DNA of 50,830 bases from assembly GCA_029266335.1 (NCBI GenBank), contig JAQSXC010000031.1:1-50830 (forward strand), written 5' to 3'. The DNA comes from Eubacterium sp. Lineage in GTDB: Bacteria; Bacillota; Clostridia; Acetivibrionales; DSM-1351. The notes under the pieces were generated by a model. The model saw nothing but the letters and a program-made list of their open reading frames with translations. It searched no databases and had not been told where the DNA came from. Of the stretch, positions 16,573 through 25,300 are shown piece after piece. A program made the translations under genes and the position numbers. Each line of letters opens with the position of its first letter. Position 1 is the first letter of the stretch.

Positions 16573-17836
16573 GCTTCTCCTCCTCATACTGTATTAATGC
16601 TGCTTTCAATTGTTGAAGAACTTTTTCCACCTCTTCTTCAGTAATAATAAGTGGTGGTCTGACTTTTACCGTATTACCGAAACCGTAACGACTGCCACGC
16701 ATAATTAGTCCGTTTTCTTTGGCAATTTTTATAAAATCTGCTGTTGCAGTGCTACCAGGCATGTCAAAAGCAAGCATTAAGCCCTCACCCTTTACATTGC
16801 TCATAAAAGGGAATTCTTTTGCCAGTTCAATAAGACCATTTTTTAAGATTACAGACTGCTTCTTTACATTTTGCAGAACTTTATGTTTCTTTATATATTT
16901 TATGGTTTCTTCAAGAGCAACCAGTGCCAAAGGATTTGCGCCGGAAGTTGTAGAGTGCTCCCAGGAATTCAAGATATCAAGTTCTTTTCGCATCAATACT
17001 CCTGCAACAGGAATTCCTATCCCGCCTGCACCCTTTGCAAAAGTTATTATGTCAGGCTTCAGTGTTTTAGCGATACCTGTACTGGCAAAAAAGGTCCCAG
17101 TCCTGCCAAAACCTGTTTGTACCTCATCTGCAATGATTAAAATATTGTGCCTGTCGCAGATTTTTCTGATGAGTCTGAAATATTCCGGATGTGGAACAAT
17201 GTTTCCGCCATTTCCAAGGATGGGCTCAATAATAAAAGCGGCTACCTGGCCACCGGATGCATATTCAATAAACTCTTCAAGTCTTCTGGCGCATAATATA
17301 TTGCAATTGTCCTTTTTTTGTCCGTAAAAACAGTTTTCACAGTTAGAGCCGGGTATTTTAAGTGCTCCGGAAAAAGTGGCATTAAAATTACTCTGACGAA
17401 ACGCATTTCCGGAGATTCCCGTACTTGTGATGCTTTGACCATGGTGGGACAAAAATACCGAGATGACCTCTCTCTTTCCGGTTGCCTTTTGCGCAATTCT
17501 AATTGCACATTCATTGGCTGTTGATCCGATAATATCCCTAAACCAGAATGCTTCTATGTGTTCAGGAAGATATTCCTTCAAGGCCCGGAAAATGACTCTT
17601 GATTTTTCCTTGGTATAATCTGACGAAAGATGACAGCACAGGTCCAACTGGCGATGCAGTGCCTGTGTTATTTCTCCTGCTGAATAACCTAATGCTAGGT
17701 TAAATGTACCGGATGCACAGTCGATATATTCCTTTTTATCTATGTACAGGTAAATGCCTTTTCCTACATATCTTTTTAATGACATATCGACCACATCAAC
17801 TAATTCTTTTTGCAGATTGGTACTTTCTTTTACCAT
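16553..17836 (-). CDS. Class III PLP-dependent aminotransferase
   Basis: A 427-residue fold-type I aminotransferase of the omega/GabT class. The PLP lysine is Lys268 in ITFAKGAGG, the cofactor Asp is in IIADEVQTGFGRTG (Asp237), and the phosphate-binding segment is FRDIIGSTANECAIRIA. A Cys-containing insertion at 166-182 (C-x2-C...C...C) is as found in several GabT/dialkylglycine-type enzymes. Its ATG has GGAGGG ten bases upstream and it is the first gene of the nine-gene operon. Class III aminotransferases paired with zinc dehydrogenases install amino groups on sugars, cyclitols or polyols; 4-aminobutyrate or ornithine-type catabolism is the alternative but does not fit the glycosyltransferase neighbours. 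Confidence 0.88.
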   Translation of the reverse strand: MVKESTNLQKELVDVVDMSLKRYVGKGIYLYIDKKEYIDCASGTFNLALGYSAGEITQALHRQLDLCCHLSSDYTKEKSRVIFRALKEYLPEHIEAFWFRDIIGSTANECAIRIAQKATGKREVISVFLSHHGQSITSTGISGNAFRQSNFNATFSGALKIPGSNCENCFYGQKKDNCNILCARRLEEFIEYASGGQVAAFIIEPILGNGGNIVPHPEYFRLIRKICDRHNILIIADEVQTGFGRTGTFFASTGIAKTLKPDIITFAKGAGGIGIPVAGVLMRKELDILNSWEHSTTSGANPLALVALEETIKYIKKHKVLQNVKKQSVILKNGLIELAKEFPFMSNVKGEGLMLAFDMPGSTATADFIKIAKENGLIMRGSRYGFGNTVKVRPPLIITEEEVEKVLQQLKAALIQYEEEKHASIEV

Positions 17837-17900
17837 AAAATGAACCCTCCTAACATACGCTTGGAGAAGCCGGCGTAATTATTTTATATGCAAACTTCGT

Positions 17901-17971
17901 ATATAACACTATGCAGCCTTACACCGGAATGGGATCGCGCGCTATCCTGAACCTGTGTAAAGGTGTTATAT
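17901..17971. promoter_or_regulatory. Extended imperfect inverted repeat upstream of the biosynthetic operon
   Basis: Outer arms ATATAACAC (17901-17909) and GTGTTATAT (17963-17971) are perfectly complementary. Inside them CCTTACAC (17917-17924) pairs with GTGTAAAG (17955-17962) with one mismatch, and the centre (around 17933-17948) is a near-palindrome about GCGCGC. It could be an operator or a structured leader RNA of the operon starting at 17836. Confidence 0.4.
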
Positions 17972-18087
17972 ATTCAATATACATTTAAATTTGGTTTTAT
18001 CTCACTATTCCATTTTTTTACTGATACAGTGAGACAAAATTAACAACTATGGTAAAATAAGTGTTTGCTGTTTGTCTGCAATAAAAA

Positions 18088-18134
18088 TAAGAAGTATAAT
18101 TCTGTCATATTATTGTGACATAATTATACTTCTT
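18088..18134 (-). terminator. Strong terminator after the MerR-type regulator
   Basis: A perfect 13-bp stem, TAAGAAGTATAAT (18088-18100) with ATTATACTTCTTA (18122-18134), extended inward by TGTCA/TGACA. On the minus strand it is followed by TTTTTATT. The same AAGAAGTATA arm occurs in the terminator at 22252-22293. Confidence 0.8.
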
Positions 18135-18234
18135 AAAAATTTACACCGGGCAGAGGAAGGCCAGCGTTTTTATTCAGGCATTTTAATTTTAAACTGTTTT
18201 TATCCCAAGCCAGTTTTTTATATAACTGGTTTTC

Positions 18235-18954
18235 TCATTCTATCCCTGATTTACGAAATATTTCGTTAGGCATTTTTATGAATTGCAAATGCAGAATTGG
18301 CAGTAAACCATTTATGCTTTCTATACATTTCTGAACTTCTCTTCTTTGTTCATCCTGTGACAAATTGTGTTCAAGCATCGGGCTTCTTATATAGTTTATA
18401 AATGCATTTTTTTCTATATCAGCAAGTTCTTTAAGCTTTAAAAGTATTTCATTTGCTACAGTGAGTGGTATTCCAAAATCCATAAAGTATTTTATGAACC
18501 TGCATACCGTAATACTATATGAAGGGAACAATTTATTGTTTTTATCAATGGAATTTATTATTCTCATTTCAATAAAATTCTTTATGGTTTCATCACTAAA
18601 ACCGATTTCCTTTATTTGATCCATAGTTACCGGCTTTTCATCAATTCCGTAAGGCAGCAGCCTGTTTACCGACTCAAGTATCTGTAATCCGAAATCATTT
18701 ACAGTATTTGTATCGAAATTCACAAGCCGCTTTATTTGATTCAATGTAAAATCAGCATTTCTCATTTTTTCAATAAACTTCAGTTTTTCAATGAATTCCT
18801 CGTCGTAGTAGGCCATATTTTTAGCTGATTTTTGAGGTAAGGGTAAAAGCCCTTCTTTAATATAAAAATTGATGGTGGCTCGTGTCATGTTTGTTAGCTT
18901 TTCGAGTTCTCTCATTGGAATTTTTTTTTGAGTCCCCGCATTATTTTCCTTCAA
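18235..18954 (-). CDS. MerR-family transcriptional regulator
   Basis: A 239-residue regulator with an N-terminal winged helix (MRELEKLTNMTRATINFYIKEG, then YYDEEFIEKLKFIEKMRNADF) of MerR type and a long helical C-terminal region (about 80-239) likely to bind an effector or form a coiled dimer. The start is taken as TTG at 18954: GAGGTG lies six bases upstream, and the gene's promoter has its -10 at 18982-18977, so the longer frame beginning at 18975 would start before the transcription start point. It is divergent from the acyltransferase gene, which it probably controls together with itself through the paired operators between them. Confidence 0.82.
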   Translation of the reverse strand: MKENNAGTQKKIPMRELEKLTNMTRATINFYIKEGLLPLPQKSAKNMAYYDEEFIEKLKFIEKMRNADFTLNQIKRLVNFDTNTVNDFGLQILESVNRLLPYGIDEKPVTMDQIKEIGFSDETIKNFIEMRIINSIDKNNKLFPSYSITVCRFIKYFMDFGIPLTVANEILLKLKELADIEKNAFINYIRSPMLEHNLSQDEQRREVQKCIESINGLLPILHLQFIKMPNEIFRKSGIE

Positions 18955-18973
18955 GTATATCACCTCGTCAAGC

Positions 18974-19003
18974 AAAGTATAAATTAATACTTTTTACTTG
19001 TCA
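18974..19003 (-). promoter_or_regulatory. Promoter of the MerR gene with embedded operator
   Basis: On the minus strand TTGACA (19003-18998), a 17-bp spacer and TATACT (18982-18977) form a near-consensus sigma-A promoter. The palindrome AAAGTAT-AAATTA-ATACTTT (18974-18993) spans the -10 and spacer, and ACTTTTTAC (18989-18997) is the same half-site as in the operator at 19060. Self-control of the regulator is inferred. Confidence 0.7.
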
Positions 19004-19030
19004 AACACAAAAGAATTTGTTTTAAACTTA

Positions 19031-19080
19031 TTGACATATATTATATAAAATAATACTATGTAAAAAGTAACACTTTTTAC
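19031..19080 (+). promoter_or_regulatory. Promoter and operator of the acyltransferase gene
   Basis: TTGACA (19031-19036), 17 bp, TACTAT (19054-19059), immediately followed by the perfect dyad GTAAAAAGT-AAC-ACTTTTTAC (19060-19080), which would cover the transcription start. The shared half-site with the regulator's own promoter points to binding by the divergent MerR-type protein. Confidence 0.68.
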
Positions 19081-19134
19081 TTTTTAACATATCATATCCA
19101 TATATTTTTAATTTTAAGAAAAGAGTTGATTTAA

Positions 19135-20394
19135 TTGAAATATAAAGCAGAAATTTTTGACTATCTTCAGTTCCTATACAATACTACCGGGTTTAATGAC
19201 CATCAGCTGCACTGTGTTATTAAGTTTGAAAACAAGGTAAACATACGGATAATGGAAAAGGCGGTGACTGTATTAACCAGAACAGTTCCTGTTTTGACCA
19301 GAGTATACAGGCACAATAATGGCCGCTCCTACTGGGAGGATACAAATGAGTTTGAATTGTCAGAGCTCTTTAAGGTTGTAGATGATATTGAAGAATTTGA
19401 AGCCTTTACATATTCCAAAACCTATGAGGAGGCAGGTCCCCAGATTAAGGTTTGCCTGCTGCAGGCTGAAAGCGACTCTCTTTCCATAGTAATGAACCAC
19501 ATGGTCACAGATGGTATCGGAATAAAACAATGTACCTATCTTTTGTCGGATATATACTCAAATCTAATTAAAAATCCCGAATTTAAGCCTGAAAACATCA
19601 TTGATGGCCAACGGGACTTTAGGAAGGTGCTCTCGCATATTCCTCTGTGGGATAAATTTAAAATACTTTTTCTGAACAATAAAGACAATAATCAAAGTAT
19701 TGATTATACCTTTCCAATGAATGCTGAAGAAAAAACTGCTCCTTTCATACTGACCCATGAATTAATTCCTGATAGGTACAGTTCAATTCTAAACTATTGT
19801 AAAAAACACACTGTAACAGTTAATGATGTCATGCTGACAGCATATTTTCGTGTGCTTTCAAAAATGCTGGGTATAAACGGCAAACCCCTTAATATACCCA
19901 TTATGATAGATATGAGAAGATATTTAAGGGACAAAGATTTTAGTACCCTGACCAACCTTGCATCAACAGTAATAATCAGTACAACTGTTGATGCTCAGGA
20001 GAATTTTTCTGAAACTTTAGCCAAGGTCTGTGCCGAAATGAAGATCAAAAAGAACAATTATCTCGGAATTAATCCGTACATAAAGCTTGATACCTTATTC
20101 AGGATTTGTAAAGGAAATCTTGCCTTTAAAATTCTGAAACGGTCATTGAAAAATCCCAACATATGCATGACCAATATTGGAGTACTGGATTCTGCAAAAT
20201 TGCATTTTGAAGGCTCCCCTGTTTCAAACGCATTTGTATGCGGATCAATTAAATACCGCCCGCACTTTCAAATGGCAATAAGCAGTTTTAACGGCAGGAT
20301 GACATTAAGTGTTAATCTGTACGGCAGCCTTCAGGATCGCAATAATATATCAGAGTTTTTTAAATCGATAGACAAAGAGCTAATGTGCATCTAA
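19135..20394 (+). CDS. Condensation-domain-like acyltransferase (HxxxDG family)
   Basis: A 419-residue protein of the CoA-dependent acyltransferase superfamily (condensation, PapA, alcohol acetyltransferase, WS/DGAT). The catalytic motif is His122-M-V-T-Asp126-Gly127 ([10 protein letters not shown]), and the second-half pattern [10 protein letters not shown] followed by [10 protein letters not shown] resembles the structural DFGWG-type region of these enzymes. It is a stand-alone enzyme with no carrier-protein domain, so it probably transfers an acyl or acetyl group to an alcohol or amine. The start is TTG at 19135 with a weak AAGAG site. It is divergent from the MerR gene and its last 15 bp overlap the convergent hcp gene. 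Confidence 0.78.
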   Translation: MKYKAEIFDYLQFLYNTTGFNDHQLHCVIKFENKVNIRIMEKAVTVLTRTVPVLTRVYRHNNGRSYWEDTNEFELSELFKVVDDIEEFEAFTYSKTYEEAGPQIKVCLLQAESDSLSIVMNHMVTDGIGIKQCTYLLSDIYSNLIKNPEFKPENIIDGQRDFRKVLSHIPLWDKFKILFLNNKDNNQSIDYTFPMNAEEKTAPFILTHELIPDRYSSILNYCKKHTVTVNDVMLTAYFRVLSKMLGINGKPLNIPIMIDMRRYLRDKDFSTLTNLASTVIISTTVDAQENFSETLAKVCAEMKIKKNNYLGINPYIKLDTLFRICKGNLAFKILKRSLKNPNICMTNIGVLDSAKLHFEGSPVSNAFVCGSIKYRPHFQMAISSFNGRMTLSVNLYGSLQDRNNISEFFKSIDKELMCI

Positions 20395-22014
20395 AAACAG
20401 CTTTATATCTTCCTCAACCGTTCCGATACCTGCAATTCCGAATTTATCAATAAGTACCTTTGCAACATCAGGAGAGAGAAATGCCGGAAGTGTTGGCCCA
20501 AGGTGTATGTTTTTAACCCCCAGGTACAGAAGTGCAAGCAGAACCAATACTGCCTTCTGCTCATACCAGGATATATTGTATACAATTGGAAGTTCATTTA
20601 TATCCTTCAGTCCAAATACTTCCTTTAATTTCAATGCAATCATTACCAGTGAGTAGGAATCATTACACTGACCGGCATCAAGCACTCTTGGAATACCGCC
20701 TATGTCCCCCAGGTCCAGTTTATTATAACGATATTTTGCGCAGCCGGCGGTCAGAATTACTGTGTCTTTGGGAAGCTTCCTTGCAAATTGGGTGTAATAT
20801 TCCCTGCTCTCCATCCTACCGTCACAGCCGGCCATAACAAAAAACTTCTTTATTGCTCCGGACTTAACTGCGTCAACCACAGTGTCAGCCAATGCAAAAA
20901 CCTGAGCATGAGCAAAGCCTCCGATTATCCTCCCTGTCTCAATTTCTGCAGGTGCTTTCAGAGTTTTAGCCAGCCCTATTATTTTCGAAAAATCTTTTCT
21001 GCCATCAGAGTTTGCTTTTATATGAAAGCAGCCCGGATACCCTGATGCGCCGGTTGTAAAGATTCTCGCTCTCACTGCTTCTTTAACCGGCGGAACAATG
21101 CAATTTGTGGTGAAAAGAACCGGGCCGTTGAAGGCTTCAAACTCTTCGTCCTGTTTCCACCATGCGTTTCCATAGTTTCCTGCAAAATTATCATATTTTT
21201 TAAATGCCGGATAGTAATGGGCCGGCAGCATTTCACTGTGAGTATAGACATCAACCCCTGTACCCTGCGTCTGCTCAAGAAGTTGCTCAAGGTCAGTCAG
21301 ATCATGCCCCGATATTAGTATTGCCGGATTATTCCGTACCCCTATGTTTACCTCTGTGATCTCAGGATTACCATATTTTGAAGTGTTGCCTTCATCAAGC
21401 AACGCCATTGCTTTAACTCCAATTTCTCCTGTTTTCATGGTGAGTGCAACTAATTCTTTCATAGAAATATCCAATTCCAGTGTGGCTGCCAGCGCCTCAT
21501 ATATAAAGACATAAAGCTCTTCCATTTCTTTTCCCAGTTTAAGAGCATGATATGTGTAGGCAGCCAGTCCTTTTAATCCAAAGATTATCAGATGTTTCAA
21601 GGATCTGATATCTTCATTGTCTCTGGGTATCATACCGGCATAAGATGCCTTATATATCAATTCAGTCATGGTATTTATTTCAAAGGTGGCTGCATCATGG
21701 ACAGCTTCAACTGATATCTTACTTCTCAATTGGTTTCGCATTAAAAGCATTTGTTTGATTTTATCAATAATTGCTGCATCATCAAAGTTGGCATTGGTTA
21801 TTGTCATAAACAAGCTTTTTATAACTTCATGATTTACAGCTCCCAGGCAGCTGACTTCAAGCCTTCCTTTTACAACGATTTCTGAAATGCCTTTAAGAGT
21901 ATATATTAACAGATCCTGCAAATCTGCAAGATCTTCGCTTTTGCCGCATACACCACCAAATTCACAGCCCTTGTTTCTCGCAGTCTCCTGACATTGATAG
22001 CAAAACATGCCCAT
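20380..22014 (-). CDS. hcp: Hybrid cluster protein (hydroxylamine reductase)
   Basis: A 544-residue Hcp. N-terminal cysteines C5, C8, C17, C23 (C-x2-C-x8-C-x5-C) match the [4Fe-4S] type of strict anaerobes rather than the [2Fe-2S] enterobacterial form. The hybrid-cluster residues are in [32 protein letters not shown] and GQCNDSYS. Hcp handles nitric oxide or hydroxylamine stress in the cytoplasm. The start is ATG 22014, with AAGGAGG seven bases upstream; the open frame extends 20 codons further but begins before this site. No hcr reductase gene is adjacent. Two dyads upstream are candidate regulator sites. Confidence 0.95.
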   Translation of the reverse strand: MGMFCYQCQETARNKGCEFGGVCGKSEDLADLQDLLIYTLKGISEIVVKGRLEVSCLGAVNHEVIKSLFMTITNANFDDAAIIDKIKQMLLMRNQLRSKISVEAVHDAATFEINTMTELIYKASYAGMIPRDNEDIRSLKHLIIFGLKGLAAYTYHALKLGKEMEELYVFIYEALAATLELDISMKELVALTMKTGEIGVKAMALLDEGNTSKYGNPEITEVNIGVRNNPAILISGHDLTDLEQLLEQTQGTGVDVYTHSEMLPAHYYPAFKKYDNFAGNYGNAWWKQDEEFEAFNGPVLFTTNCIVPPVKEAVRARIFTTGASGYPGCFHIKANSDGRKDFSKIIGLAKTLKAPAEIETGRIIGGFAHAQVFALADTVVDAVKSGAIKKFFVMAGCDGRMESREYYTQFARKLPKDTVILTAGCAKYRYNKLDLGDIGGIPRVLDAGQCNDSYSLVMIALKLKEVFGLKDINELPIVYNISWYEQKAVLVLLALLYLGVKNIHLGPTLPAFLSPDVAKVLIDKFGIAGIGTVEEDIKLFLDAH

Positions 22015-22058
22015 AACAAGTCCTCCTTGAATATTAATCCTGTCACTATACTCATTAT

Positions 22059-22074
22059 TTGATATCACAATCAA
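22059..22074. promoter_or_regulatory. FNR-like dyad upstream of hcp
   Basis: TTGAT-ATCACA-ATCAA is a 5-6-5 dyad. The half-sites match the FNR/CRP-family TTGAT/ATCAA arms, but the spacer is six rather than the usual four bases. It lies about 45 bp before the hcp start codon. Confidence 0.3.
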
Positions 22075-22126
22075 TAAAAAATATAATTTACATAATTATA
22101 ATAATACAAGGTTATTTTACTTTGTG

Positions 22127-22144
22127 TTGTTGCATTTGCAACAA
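22127..22144. promoter_or_regulatory. Perfect palindromic operator candidate upstream of hcp
   Basis: TTGTTGCA-TT-TGCAACAA is a perfect 8-2-8 inverted repeat 113 bp before the hcp start codon. The size and symmetry fit a dimeric regulator of the CRP/FNR (HcpR) type, although the sequence is not one I can assign. Confidence 0.45.
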
Positions 22145-22251
22145 GGATACAGTTTTTTATATTCTGAATCCAGTTTTATTATTAAATGAATTTTATAGAA
22201 TTTATAATCAATATATGAAAATTACACAGGGGTTACATCTATTAAACAAAA

Positions 22252-22293
22252 AAGAAGTATAAATCTGCCATTCATCACAAATCTATACTTCTT
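22252..22293 (-). terminator. Terminator of the large secreted protein gene
   Basis: Stem AAGAAGTATA (22252-22261) with TATACTTCTT (22284-22293). On the minus strand it is followed by TTTTTTG. It lies about 40 bp after the stop codon of the 1190-residue protein. Confidence 0.7.
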
Positions 22294-22333
22294 AATGCAT
22301 ACTGCAATTATAAATATCAGCTATTAAACTGGT

Positions 22334-25300
22334 TTAGAAAACCTTAAATTCAGAAAAACTTGCCCAGCAGCCTGTATCCAAACCGGTTAAGGTTATCTTT
22401 ACATATCTTACCGAATTTGCACTGAAACTGTCTGCCTGAGTTTGTGCAGCTGTAGTATTTCCGGTCTTATCAACAGCAACTGTCCAATTTGTATCATCTT
22501 GCGAAACTTCAATTTTGTATTTATATGCTTTATTCTTTTCCCAAATTACCTCAGTACCTGTCAAATTATAAGCATTTCCAAGATCTACTTTCCACCAGTG
22601 ATTTTGCTCTCCATCAGCTGCACACCAACGGGTGGACAGTTTTCCATCATTTCCATTCCGGGCGGGATTTCCATTTTCTTCACTATCTGCAGACACTGCC
22701 TTTCCCATTGCTAAATTGTCTGCAGCCAGTTTGGTAGAAACGGTAACCGGCTGGCATTGCGCAGAGGTATTCCCTGCTGCATCAAAGGCTGATACCGAAT
22801 ACGAATATGTTGTATTTGCAGCAAGACCCTTATCAGAGTAATTAGTGGAAGTTACTGTCCCCACAAGATTGCCGTTTCTGTATATTTTATATCCGGCAAC
22901 ACCGGTATTGTCTACTGATGGAGTCCAGTTTAAATTAATCTGGTTTACAGTAATTGCTGTTCCTGTAAGCCAGGTTGGAATTGCCGGTGCCTGACTGTCT
23001 AATTCAGCAGAATATAATTGACTCTTTGGTATTATTTGTTTTGATTGGCTTGGACTCGACCAAAACAGTTTTGCTACAGCGTCAGCGTTTTTTTCGTAAT
23101 ACTCATATTTTATATCATATTTCTGCCCGGCATTCAGTGCTATAGTTCCGCTGTTTTCTGTCAAGCTGTGATCCGCCCAGTTATCAATGATCTTGTTTCC
23201 GTTTACCCAAAGTCTCAAACCATCGTCTGAAACAGTATGGAAAGTATATGTTTCAGAATATAGAGGCTGTATTTGTCCGGTCCATCTGATTGAAAATTCA
23301 TCTGCACCCATGGATGAAAGGGGTGCATTTGGACCCCAGTTAAAGTTGATATTATCATCTGCCCTTTCCTTTATAAGGTTGGTAAAATTCATGTTATCAA
23401 AGTACTCACCCTTTAAGCCGTTACCGTTTCCATATGCAGCACTTGGAGTGGTACCATAAGCATACGAACTGTGATTTGAGCTGTTACCTGCGGCATCATA
23501 TGCCAATACCTGATATGAGTAGGTTGTATTTGCAGCAAGCCCTGTGTCGGTATAAGCTGTACCATATACAGTGCCAATCAGTCTCCCGTCTCTGATCACC
23601 CTATATCCTGCAACACCTGTATTATCTGAAGCAGCTGACCAGCTTAATTTTATCTGATTTGCAGAAACAGCTTTAGCAGTCAAACCTACCGGAGTTGTCG
23701 GTGCCTGAGTATCATTATAACCATCTGAATTTGTGTAATACAACTGACTTTTTTGAACTATCTGCTTTGACTGGCTGTTGCTGGACCACTCAAGTTTGAT
23801 TTTTCCTTCTCCTTGATTATTATAATACTCCAGCACTATGTCGTACTTCTGACCTGAAGTGAGGGAAATCGTACCACTGTTCACTGCTGCACTATGGTCA
23901 TTCCAATTATCGATCAGTTTTGTACCATTGATCCATAACCTAACTCCATCATCAGAGGTTGTGTAGAAGGTATATGATTCGGAGTATAAGGGCTGTATTT
24001 GTCCGGTCCATCTGATAGAAAATGTTTCATTATCTATTCTTGAGTCAGGTGAACTGTTGTACCAGGAAGCATTAATTGCATTATCTATACGTGTAAACTT
24101 TATATCTGTCAAGTCCCTGTTGTTGTAGTATTCTCCCTTTAGGCCATTTCCGCGGCCATTTGATGTTGGAGTTGTCACATAAACAAATGAACTATGATCG
24201 GAGGAATTGCCAGCTGCATCATAGGCCACTACCGAATACACATATGCTGTGCCGGCTGTCAGTCCTTTATCCCTGTAAGAGGTACCGCTTGTTACCGTAT
24301 TTATTTGTGTACCATTTCTGAAAACCTTATATCCGACAGTACCTATGTTGTCACCGGAAGCATTCCAGTTTAACGCAACTTCATTTGATGTGGGTGCGGA
24401 TATGACAAGCCCGGTTGGAGCAGTTGGAGCCTGAGTGTCGGTATTTGTACCTGCTCCAAACACCTTGAATTCGGAGAAACTGGCCCAGCAATCTGCATCC
24501 AGCCCGGTTACCGAGATCCTTACATATCTTCCAGCATCAGCATAAAAGCCATCTGCTTGAACCTGTTGATTTATAGTATTGTTGGACTTATTAATTTTAA
24601 GGCTCCAGTTGTAGTTATCAGCCGATACCTCTATCTTATATTTATATACCTTGCCTGACTTTTCCCAGGTTACTTCTGTACCTCTAATATTATACAAAGC
24701 TCCCAAATCCACTGTCCACCAGTGATTAGTCGAGCCATCAGCTGCACACCAACGGGTGGACAGGTTTCCGTCATTACCCCTGGAAGCTGTATTCTGAGCT
24801 TGTTGGCTATCTGAAAAAGAGTTTTTATTTAAAGCCAGATTACTCCCTGTTTGAGGTATGCTATTTGATAACACATTCACTCTGTCTGCAGGTATGTTAT
24901 AACCCTTGGAATACCTGTTTTTAGTACCTGTCACGCGTACCTTGAGCGTGTGCTGCCCCTGGCTCAAAACTGGACTTGTGTAAACCTGTACATTATCAGT
25001 TCTTGCAGCCGAGTAAAAATCCACATATATTTCCGGCCCATTATCTATCGATACAGCTGCAATACCATGATTGTACGAAGTAGCTCCAAAAAGTTTTATC
25101 TGATTTCCGTTAAATTTCACTTTGTAGTACGCATTACGACTTGAGGACCAATGATTATCCTCCAGGTAAGCACCGGACCGGGAGCCATAGTTCCATTTGC
25201 TGCTGTATTGAAACTGGTTTAGTCCTTTTCCTGTTATATTATCATTGATACTGGTACTCCCATCATCCTCAATGATAACGGCACCGGCTCCTTCATTGAT

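Larger units (their letters stand above)
17837..18234. other. Intergenic region: promoter area of the biosynthetic operon and terminator of the MerR gene
   Basis: This 398-bp gap holds two structures: a large imperfect inverted repeat at 17901-17971 in the leader or promoter area of the biosynthetic operon, and a strong hairpin at 18088-18134 ending the MerR transcript. I see no convincing coding frame; one plus-strand frame at 18072-18269 lacks a ribosome binding site and runs through the hairpin. Confidence 0.6.
22015..22333. other. Intergenic region: hcp upstream region and terminator of the secreted protein gene
   Basis: This 319-bp AT-rich gap holds two dyads upstream of hcp (22059-22074 and 22127-22144) and the terminator at 22252-22293. 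A plus-strand frame at 22059-22262 has no ribosome binding site and is not called. Confidence 0.6.

Noticed and set aside
22059-22262. Small plus-strand frame upstream of hcp
   Set aside because: No ribosome binding site, AT-driven composition, and it overlaps both regulatory dyads and the terminator.
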